In this document: positions 7,584-13,923 of the stretch, piece after piece
Numbering within the stretch: the first letter of the stretch is position 1
Layout: every line of letters starts with the position of its first letter
Assembly: GCA_039801725.1 (NCBI GenBank)
Contig: JBDRVE010000011.1
Location: 1-46,070, forward strand
DNA: 46,070 bases
Reading direction: 5' to 3'
Source: a candidate division WOR-3 bacterium
GTDB taxonomy: Bacteria; Hydrothermota; Tepidihabitantia; Tepidihabitantales; DTDR01
Notes under the pieces: generated by a model
The model's input: the letters and a program-made list of their open reading frames with translations, nothing else
Databases searched by the model: none
Told to the model about the DNA's origin: nothing
Position numbers and translations under genes: made by a program

Positions 7584-8680
7584 TGAAGTTATTTCTTTAT
7601 CAAGATGAAAAAATAAAAAATTTCCTACCTTTAACTTATTTGAGAAGCTTTTCTTCTTTGAGGCTGGGTTTTTTTAAAATCATTGATTACTTTAAAAACC
7701 TTTTTCCGAAAACCGCTATCTGGGAGATTGATAAATTACCGATCAATTTAGAAAGAGGGTATTATCTACTTATTAGGTTTTTACCAAGAGAGAGGTTAGA
7801 AGATTGGCAGGAAAATATTACTTTTAAATATCAAGGTCAAGTTGTGGGTTATTATCAATATAATGATAAAAAAGAGAGAAGAGAGATAAATCTTGATGGT
7901 TTTTTGTTGGAAAATTTGTGGGATTTAATAAAATGCCAAACAGAATTTTCACCTATCTGGCAGAAATCATTCAGAAAAGAGAAATTGGCAAGAAACTTTT
8001 CTTTTCGGATTTATGGCAGAAAGGATTTAGTTTTTATAAATAAAAACACCAAGATATTAGGAGAGTTGATTTTAAATTTAGAGAAAGGTCCAATAATAAT
8101 TGAAGAGGCAACATTAAAAGGATTTAATTATTTAGAGGGTCCCTGTTATATTGGGAAAAATACTGTTATTGATAACGCAAAGATTCGTAGTTTTACCACC
8201 ATTGGTGAAAACTGTCGGATTTCGGGAGAGATTGAGGCAAGCGTTTTTTTAGATTTTGTAAATAAACATCACGAAGGTTTTATTGGTCATTCCTATATTG
8301 GTAGTTGGGTAAATTTGGGTGCTTACACAACAAATTCCGATTTAAAAAACAACTATTCTTCGGTGAAAATAAAGATAAAAAATAAAATTTATGACACTAA
8401 AATGTTAAAATTTGGTTGTGTCATCGGCGACCATACAAAAACAGCAATTGGTACCTTAATTCCTACTGGTGCCATTTTGGGAATCTGTGTGAATATTAAA
8501 AAAGGTGGTCCTTGTGAAAAATTTTATCCTTCTTTCTATTGGGACAAAAATAAAAAATGGGATTTTAAAAGATTGATAAAAACGATGGAAATAGTTATGG
8601 CAAGAAGAGGTGAAAAATTAAAAAAGGAAGATAGGGAATTATTAAAAAAGATTTATGAAAAGAAAGATAGACCTATTTAA
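7583..8680 (+). CDS. GlmU-like acyltransferase with left-handed beta-helix domain
   Basis: From the ATG at 7583 (TAATG overlap with the previous stop) the product has 366 residues; an upstream in-frame start would lie inside the previous gene. The N-terminal part (MKLFLYQDEKIKNFLPLTYLR) matches the GlmU-like putative nucleotidyltransferase family, without an obvious complete pyrophosphorylase motif. From about residue 185 hexapeptide repeats form a left-handed beta helix (LEGPCYIGKNTVIDNAKI, SFTTIGENCRISG). The signature HEGFIGHSYIGSWVNLGAYTTNSDLKNNY is typical of this group. It probably acylates a sugar nucleotide. The following ROK kinase supports a sugar-activation role. Substrate uncertain. 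Confidence 0.75.
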   Translation: MKLFLYQDEKIKNFLPLTYLRSFSSLRLGFFKIIDYFKNLFPKTAIWEIDKLPINLERGYYLLIRFLPRERLEDWQENITFKYQGQVVGYYQYNDKKERREINLDGFLLENLWDLIKCQTEFSPIWQKSFRKEKLARNFSFRIYGRKDLVFINKNTKILGELILNLEKGPIIIEEATLKGFNYLEGPCYIGKNTVIDNAKIRSFTTIGENCRISGEIEASVFLDFVNKHHEGFIGHSYIGSWVNLGAYTTNSDLKNNYSSVKIKIKNKIYDTKMLKFGCVIGDHTKTAIGTLIPTGAILGICVNIKKGGPCEKFYPSFYWDKNKKWDFKRLIKTMEIVMARRGEKLKKEDRELLKKIYEKKDRPI

Positions 8681-9548
8681 TTTTTCTTTAGGAATAGATA
8701 TTGGCGGTACTAACATCAAAATTGGTTTGGTAAAAAATAACAATAAGATTATTAAAAAAAGAATTTTTAAAAATCAGAGAGATTTTGATAATAAAGAGTT
8801 TATTAACTATTTGATAAATATTATTGAACAATTTATAAAAGGTTATAAGATAAATAAAATTGGAATTGGTATTGCCGGTTATCTTCTTTACGAAAAGGGG
8901 ATATTAAAATTTTCTCCTAACCTACCAAGGTTAAAAAATCTTCCTTTAAAAGAAATTATCGAAAAATATTTTCAGATAGAAACTTTTGTTTTAAACGATG
9001 CTGATGCGATGGCGATTGGCGAATATTTCTATCACGCTAAAAGATATAAAAACTTAATAACAATAACCTTAGGGACTGGCGTTGGCAGCGGGATTATTAT
9101 CGATCGCCGTCTCCTTTATAACAGCGAATTTGGTCACACCATATTAATTCCTAATGGTTATTTATGTTCTTGTGGTAAAAAGGGGTGTGTTGAAAGTTAT
9201 TTAGGAAGTTACGGAATGTTAAAAATAGCAGAAGATTTTTATAAAGAAAAAGTTAAAGAATTAACACCAAAAAAGATTTATGAAAGAGCGAAAAAAGGAG
9301 ATAAAAAAGCGATAAAAACAATTGAGAGGTATTCTTATTATTTGGCAATTGCTTTAAGTAATTTGGCAAACTTATTTAATCCGGAGATAATTATTCTAAA
9401 TGGCGGAATAAGTAATATGGGTAATCTATTATTAAAATCTATTAAACCAATATTAAAAGAAAATATTTTCTCTTTACCGAAAATAAAAATCTCTAATTTA
9501 AAAACTCTTGCCGGAATTGTTGGTGCTGTTAACTTTTCTAAATTTTAA
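8655..9548 (+). CDS. ROK-family sugar kinase (glucokinase-like)
   Basis: A 297-residue ATP-dependent hexose kinase of the ROK family. LGIDIGGTNIKIGLV is the phosphate-binding motif. FVLNDADAMAIGEY carries the catalytic aspartate, and TLGTGVGSGII the second nucleotide motif. GHTILIPNGYLCSCGKKGCVESY provides the ROK zinc site (CxCxxxxC) and the sugar-contacting Glu-His pair. The start overlaps the preceding gene by 26 bases. The stop shares bases with the stop of the convergent gene. No helix-turn-helix precedes the kinase fold, so it is an enzyme, not a repressor. Glucose is the likely substrate; N-acetylated sugars are possible. Confidence 0.88.
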   Translation: MKRKIDLFNFSLGIDIGGTNIKIGLVKNNNKIIKKRIFKNQRDFDNKEFINYLINIIEQFIKGYKINKIGIGIAGYLLYEKGILKFSPNLPRLKNLPLKEIIEKYFQIETFVLNDADAMAIGEYFYHAKRYKNLITITLGTGVGSGIIIDRRLLYNSEFGHTILIPNGYLCSCGKKGCVESYLGSYGMLKIAEDFYKEKVKELTPKKIYERAKKGDKKAIKTIERYSYYLAIALSNLANLFNPEIIILNGGISNMGNLLLKSIKPILKENIFSLPKIKISNLKTLAGIVGAVNFSKF

Positions 9549-11452
9549 AATAATTTTATTTTATTTTCGATAATTGTTTGTTGAAGTATCTCCTTTAAAG
9601 AGAAGGGTTTTTTTATTCGGTAAATCAAAGCTCCGTTATTATATATCCTTTCAAACAATTCAGGTTTAGAATCACAATATTCCTTAGTGAAAAAAATAGA
9701 TTGGGGATAACTTTGTTTTTCACCAATATAAATATAGTGAAATAGAGAATTTTGAAAGGAATTTTCGTATTCATCAAAAAGGGTGAAGAGAATATGGGCG
9801 GGATAAGTGGGTCGATAAAGAATTCCCGGTAGCCAGATGCCAGCGTCGCCATAGTTTACCAGTATTGGTTCTTTAGCCGGCAGATTTCTTTTTATCCATT
9901 GAAAAGCCTTTAAATCATTCTTAGTTACCGCATAAGATTGGTTATTAAAGAGATAATGATAAAAATTTCTTCCTAAAAACTCTTCAATCACTAATTTGAT
10001 AGGCGACCGGCGGGCAATCTCTTCTTTAGAAAACTCTTTATTATTAACTTTCCATATTATTAAGGTGCAACAAAATAGAATCCCATAAATTGAAATTAGA
10101 ATCGACAATTTTTTTATCGGCTTTAATAATTTAAAAAGCGCAGCAATAAGAAGGGCAGCCGGTAAAAAAATAAAAAGAGATGTACGGTCTGGGTAAAATA
10201 ACAGACTAAAATAAGAAGGTTTAAAAAGATTTAAATAGAGAAGAAATAAAGGAATGATTAAAAGTTTAATAACTTCAATTAGGAATTCTCTTTTTTTAAT
10301 ATTTGTAAAAAATCCAATAAGCGTTAAAAGAAATATCGGAGTTCCTATTCGGATACTCATTGCCAAGGGTAATAGATAATTTGGATTTATTTTTTGAAGA
10401 ATAGCAAGACGGCTTGTTATTGGTTGTAAAATTAACTCTTTTGCGTAATTCCAAAGATAGAGATTCCAATCAAAAATTGTGTGCCATTCCCTCGAAGAAA
10501 TTTCAACTTTTTTAAAAATTATTCCGTAAGGAAGGACTAAGGGAAGGGAAATTGTTAATGTTAATAGAATTTTAATAAAATATTTTTTCGCAAAAGTGAT
10601 CTGTTTGATAATTTGCCAACCGGTTAAGAAAAGCAAGATAAAAATAAAAGCAAGAAAGGGCATAAAATGGGTTAAAAAGGCTGCAGAAAGAAGAAGGGAT
10701 AATAGAAAAATATTTACCAAAGAAATTTCATTTTTATTAATCTCTTGATAAAAGAAATAGTAAGCACAAAGAAGAAAGAAAAATGATAATACTGAGGGGT
10801 TGCCGCCCCAGTGAAGATACTGTTGGGGGTCGCGGGATAATATTGTTAAGGCAACAGCAGTGATAAAGGAGATATTGGGATTAAAATAACAACGTAAAAA
10901 AGCATAAAAGCCCAGGAGAATTAAGAAGTGAGAAAAAAGAGCAAGAAAAAAAGAACTCCGATAAGGGGGGATTTTTCCTAAGGTTGACCAGATGGCTGCT
11001 AAAACCGGAAATCCCACACCATGGGCACCAAATCCTGGCATATTAAAAATTGGTTGATAATTCTTAGGAATCCCTTTCCATAAAAGTACCAGTGCGCTAT
11101 TATAAGTGTGCATACTCATATCGCCACCAGCAGGTGCTTCGTTAATAAGACTTGGTAAAAATCTTAAAAATCCCAGAGCGGCTAAAATAACTAAATATTT
11201 TATTGGTAAAGAGATTTTAAATTTTTTTTCTTTTTTTAGAAAGATAAGAATTAAAAATAAAACTACACAAAAAATAATTGTTCCCCAAAGCCAAAAATCC
11301 CACGATAAGAAATAAAGAGAAAAAAAGGAAATTATCCAGTAAGTGAGAGAGAGCGCGATAATAAAACATAATTGAAGCAAAAAATCTTCTTTAAAAAACT
11401 TGGTAAAAATTAAAAAAATACCAGGGAAAAGAATGGTAACAAGAATAAGCAT
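9545..11452 (-). CDS. multi-pass membrane protein, GT-C glycosyltransferase-like
   Basis: A 635-residue protein with about 13 predicted membrane helices in the first 470 residues, then a soluble C-terminal domain of about 165 residues. The first extracytoplasmic loop has EAPAGGDMSMHTYNSALV. An acidic residue there is the usual place of the metal or catalytic Asp in GT-C enzymes that use lipid-linked sugars. The C-terminal part (DLKAFQWIKRNLPAKEPILVNYGDAGIWLP) resembles the soluble domain of many uncharacterised bacterial GT-C-like proteins. The lipid-phosphate mannose synthase encoded just upstream on the opposite strand could supply its donor. The ATG lies 5 bases after a -10 box, so the mRNA should be leaderless. 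Transferase activity is inferred. Confidence 0.65.
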   Translation of the reverse strand: MLILVTILFPGIFLIFTKFFKEDFLLQLCFIIALSLTYWIISFFSLYFLSWDFWLWGTIIFCVVLFLILIFLKKEKKFKISLPIKYLVILAALGFLRFLPSLINEAPAGGDMSMHTYNSALVLLWKGIPKNYQPIFNMPGFGAHGVGFPVLAAIWSTLGKIPPYRSSFFLALFSHFLILLGFYAFLRCYFNPNISFITAVALTILSRDPQQYLHWGGNPSVLSFFFLLCAYYFFYQEINKNEISLVNIFLLSLLLSAAFLTHFMPFLAFIFILLFLTGWQIIKQITFAKKYFIKILLTLTISLPLVLPYGIIFKKVEISSREWHTIFDWNLYLWNYAKELILQPITSRLAILQKINPNYLLPLAMSIRIGTPIFLLTLIGFFTNIKKREFLIEVIKLLIIPLFLLYLNLFKPSYFSLLFYPDRTSLFIFLPAALLIAALFKLLKPIKKLSILISIYGILFCCTLIIWKVNNKEFSKEEIARRSPIKLVIEEFLGRNFYHYLFNNQSYAVTKNDLKAFQWIKRNLPAKEPILVNYGDAGIWLPGILYRPTYPAHILFTLFDEYENSFQNSLFHYIYIGEKQSYPQSIFFTKEYCDSKPELFERIYNNGALIYRIKKPFSLKEILQQTIIENKIKLF

Positions 11453-11457
11453 AAATT

Positions 11458-11485
11458 ATTGTATAATTAAAAAAAGAAAAATCAA
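11458..11485 (-). promoter_or_regulatory. leaderless-type promoter of the GT-C-like gene
   Basis: On the minus strand TTGATT (11485-11480), 16-base spacer, TACAAT (11463-11458), then five bases to the ATG at 11452. It lies between the tRNA-Sec 3' end and the gene. Confidence 0.65.
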
Positions 11486-11494
11486 TTTTAAGAT

Positions 11495-11589
11495 TGGCGG
11501 AGGTGGGTAGGAATCGAACCTACCACAAGCCTTTTGGGCTTGCGAGCGGGTTTGAAGCCCGTCAGGCACACCAGCACCCAGCCACCTCC
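11495..11589 (-). tRNA. selC: tRNA-Sec (anticodon UCA)
   Basis: An eight-base-pair acceptor stem (GGAGGTGG/CCACCTCC), a long variable arm (GCAAGCC...GGCTTG) and the loop CTTCAAA with anticodon TCA (complement of 11553-11555) identify the selenocysteine tRNA. The T arm GTAGGTTCGATTCCTAC and discriminator G73 match bacterial selC. CCA is encoded (11497-11495), unlike the other two tRNAs here. The top base pair of the anticodon stem appears to be an A-C mismatch. selB is in this window at 28778; selA and selD are not. Confidence 0.96.
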
Positions 11590-11597
11590 GATAAAAA

Positions 11598-11625
11598 AGT
11601 ATATTAAAATTCGAATAAAAATCAA
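11598..11625 (-). promoter_or_regulatory. promoter of tRNA-Sec
   Basis: Minus strand: TTGATT (11625-11620), 16-base spacer, TATACT (11603-11598). The expected start point near 11591 is within a few bases of the mature tRNA 5' end. Confidence 0.65.
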
Positions 11626-11637
11626 TTATCTTCAAAC

Positions 11638-11665
11638 TTGACAATCTTTAAAAAATTGTTATAAT
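11638..11665 (+). promoter_or_regulatory. consensus promoter giving a leaderless mRNA
   Basis: TTGACA at 11638-11643, 16-base spacer, TATAAT at 11660-11665. The ATG at 11671 starts six bases downstream, where transcription itself should begin. No ribosome-binding site can fit. Confidence 0.85.
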
Positions 11666-11670
11666 TATTT

Positions 11671-12384
11671 ATGTCGAAAACTTTAATTATTTTTCCTACC
11701 TATAATGAAGCCGAAAATATCCGTGATATTATTAATGCGGTATTAAATATTTCACCGGATATTGATGTTTTGGTAATCGATGATAATTCACCGGATAAAA
11801 CTTATGAAATAGTAGAAGAAATGGCAAAGGAGAATAAAAGAATAAATTTGATAAAAAGAGAAAAAAAATTAGGATTGGGTACGGCTTACATTTTAGGCTT
11901 TAAATATGCTATTGAGAAAAATTATGATTACTGTTTTGAAATGGATGCCGATTTTTCTCATAACCCTAATGATATCCCACGGTTTTTAGCATTGATGAAT
12001 GAATACGATTTGGTTATTGGTTCCCGATATATTTCCGGAATCTCGGTAGTTAATTGGCCATTAAAGAGATTATTATTAAGTTATTTCGCCAATATTTATG
12101 CCCGAGTTTTAACTGGTTGTCCGATAAAGGACTTAACAAGTGGTTTTAAATGTTATAAGGTTTCGGCATTAAAGAAGATTGATTTAAATAAGTTAAAAAT
12201 GGATGGTTATGCCTTTCAGATCGAAATCCATTGGCACTTCTGGCGAAATAATTTTAAGATAAAGGAAATCCCAATTATCTTTGTTGAAAGACGTTCTGGT
12301 GAGAGCAAAATGTCAAAAAGAATTATCGGGCAAGCCTTTATCTTTGTTTTGAAACTCTTCTTCCGTCGCCTTTTCAATCTTTAA
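11671..12384 (+). CDS. polyprenol-phosphate mannosyltransferase (DPM1-like GT2)
   Basis: A 237-residue family 2 glycosyltransferase of the Dpm1 type, which transfers a sugar from GDP- or UDP-sugar to a polyprenyl phosphate at the cytoplasmic membrane face. Visible motifs are IIFPTYNEAENI, VLVIDDNSPDKT, EMDADFSHNPNDIP (the metal-binding DAD), IGSRYISG, LTGCPIKDLTSGFKCY and a C-terminal ERRSGESKMS. There is no C-terminal membrane domain, so it is the soluble short form. Its start sits six bases after a consensus -10 box. Its last 72 bases overlap the 3' end of the convergent GreA-domain gene. It could supply the GT-C-like protein encoded on the other side of tRNA-Sec. Confidence 0.88.
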   Translation: MSKTLIIFPTYNEAENIRDIINAVLNISPDIDVLVIDDNSPDKTYEIVEEMAKENKRINLIKREKKLGLGTAYILGFKYAIEKNYDYCFEMDADFSHNPNDIPRFLALMNEYDLVIGSRYISGISVVNWPLKRLLLSYFANIYARVLTGCPIKDLTSGFKCYKVSALKKIDLNKLKMDGYAFQIEIHWHFWRNNFKIKEIPIIFVERRSGESKMSKRIIGQAFIFVLKLFFRRLFNL

Positions 12385-13788
12385 AATCTCGTATTGTTCG
12401 TTATTAAATTCAACAATCTCACCAACTTTTCTATTAAGAAATTTCGCACCAAAAGGTGAGCAGTAAGAGATAATATTTTTTTCTTTTGGATAATTAAGAA
12501 AACGGACATCAAAGGGACCAAGAAAAAAATACTCAAATTCTTTGTGGCTTTTTAATTCTCTTAGTGTCACCTTAGTTCCTGGTTCAACAAATTGAGCAGT
12601 TATTTTAGTGAAATCAATCGGTTGGGAGATTTTTAATTCCTCCGTTAATTGTTTTATCCAATTTAAAAGTCGGTGTCTTTCTTCTTTGGCAATTTTGTAT
12701 TCATAATTTTCACTCAAATCGCCGTGACTTCTTGCCCTTTGTAAATCTTCAGCGTTCTTTTTTAATTTTTCGTTGAGAATTTTTAATTCGATTTTTGCCC
12801 TTTCAATTCCTTCTTTAGTATGATAGATTACTTTCTTTTCCTTTTTTTCAAAGAAAATTCTTAGAGCCTCTTTTTCATTCTGTTTAAAAATTGGTAAAGA
12901 AAGGATTCGTTCTTTGATATTTTCTAATTCTTTTTCACCAATTTCCTCTTCTTCCAAAATTCTGAAGACCATTTTTTTAAGAAAAGCGGTGTGTCCTTTT
13001 CTATCCTTTAGTGAAAGGAGATCGGCAATTCTTAATAAAATCTGATAAACCTTAAATTTCTCTTTTAAAAGATTTAATCGGTTTTTTAGCAGATAGACAA
13101 ACTCATCAATCTTTTCTAAATAGGAATAAAAAATTTCTTCAACCTCCTCTTCCTTAATTTCAATTTTGTTTTTAACCTTTTTCGCTGTTGGTTTATTGGG
13201 TGTTTTCTCCTTTTCTTTAATTTCCCTGGTTAAAGAAAAATTATTAAAAACAAAATCAATGGGATATTTTATAATTTTTTCTTCGTCAATCTTTTTTAAA
13301 ACCATTTGGTCAAAAAGAAAATCGTAAGAGATTATTTGGTAGGGTACGTTTTGATAATAAATTATTTTATCAGGGGTAAAGCGGTATAAGAAATTTTCTA
13401 AGCGGATGAGGGCTTTTAAAAAGTTGTTTAAATCGGTATAAAAAATTTCGGATTTTTCTAAGAACTTTCTTTCTTCTTCTCCTTGGTAGATCGATTTTAA
13501 GACTTCACTAATTTCCCTTTTTAATTCTTCTTCTGGCTGTAATTCAAATATTTTTTTTAGAACTTTTAATAAATCCTCTTTTCTATTCAAAGAAAAAAAA
13601 TGGTCTTTGGCTAATTTTAAAAAAGTTAATTTTAAATCAATTTTTGATTTGGGCAAAAGATCGATTATTGTTAAAATAATTTCGCCAGAAACATCATTAT
13701 TTTCGCTAAAAAGGTTTAGCAAAAAATTTTCCAGTTCAGGAAAATTCTTCTGTTTTATTAAATTTTTAATTTCTTCAATAATTTTCAT
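12313..13788 (-). CDS. GreA-domain transcription factor with long N-terminal extension
   Basis: A 491-residue protein. Residues about 330-475 form a complete GreA/GreB unit: a coiled coil with the acidic tip HGDLSENYEYKIAKEE, which reaches into the RNA polymerase secondary channel to stimulate cleavage of backtracked RNA, and an FKBP-like C-terminal domain (PGTKVTLRELKSHKEFEYFFLGP to FNNEQYEILKI). Ordinary GreA has about 160 residues. The added 330 are helical and Lys/Glu/Leu-rich, with no recognised domain; a long N-terminal extension is also known in chlamydial GreA. The last 18 or so residues, after EILKIEK, are encoded antisense to the mannosyltransferase gene and lie beyond the usual GreA end. 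The ATG lies six bases after a TATAAT, so it should be leaderless. Confidence 0.85.
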   Translation of the reverse strand: MKIIEEIKNLIKQKNFPELENFLLNLFSENNDVSGEIILTIIDLLPKSKIDLKLTFLKLAKDHFFSLNRKEDLLKVLKKIFELQPEEELKREISEVLKSIYQGEEERKFLEKSEIFYTDLNNFLKALIRLENFLYRFTPDKIIYYQNVPYQIISYDFLFDQMVLKKIDEEKIIKYPIDFVFNNFSLTREIKEKEKTPNKPTAKKVKNKIEIKEEEVEEIFYSYLEKIDEFVYLLKNRLNLLKEKFKVYQILLRIADLLSLKDRKGHTAFLKKMVFRILEEEEIGEKELENIKERILSLPIFKQNEKEALRIFFEKKEKKVIYHTKEGIERAKIELKILNEKLKKNAEDLQRARSHGDLSENYEYKIAKEERHRLLNWIKQLTEELKISQPIDFTKITAQFVEPGTKVTLRELKSHKEFEYFFLGPFDVRFLNYPKEKNIISYCSPFGAKFLNRKVGEIVEFNNEQYEILKIEKATEEEFQNKDKGLPDNSF

Positions 13789-13794
13789 TTTAAA

Positions 13795-13823
13795 ATTATA
13801 TAAAGAATTTTGGGCTTCGTCAA
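13795..13823 (-). promoter_or_regulatory. leaderless-type promoter of the GreA-domain gene
   Basis: Minus strand: TTGACG (13823-13818), 17-base spacer, TATAAT (13800-13795), six bases, ATG at 13788. It abuts the terminator of the upstream gene. Confidence 0.85.
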
Positions 13824-13829
13824 GAAGGT

Positions 13830-13916
13830 AAAAAGGCGTTTCTGGGCCTTTATCCTATTTGAAGGGATGCCAGGCGAAAGGAGGAAGGAGTTTAGGAAGG
13901 GAGGCCCAGAAACGCC
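13830..13916 (-). terminator. terminator-like 15-bp stem with a 52-base loop and T tract
   Basis: On the minus strand GGCGTTTCTGGGCCT (13916-13902) pairs perfectly with AGGCCCAGAAACGCC (13849-13835), followed by TTTTT. It begins seven bases after the stop codon of the exported protein gene. The stem is GC-rich in an AT-rich region. The 52-base loop is very long for an intrinsic terminator and strongly pyrimidine-biased on this strand. Confidence 0.65.
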
Positions 13917-13923
13917 ATCCTTG

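Noticed and set aside
11456-11644. Open frame of 62 codons on the minus strand across tRNA-Sec
   Set aside because: It is the tRNA read as protein plus AT-rich flanks.
12313-12315. TGA at the end of the GreA-domain gene as a possible selenocysteine codon
   Set aside because: The GreA domain is already complete some 18 residues earlier, so no continuation is expected.
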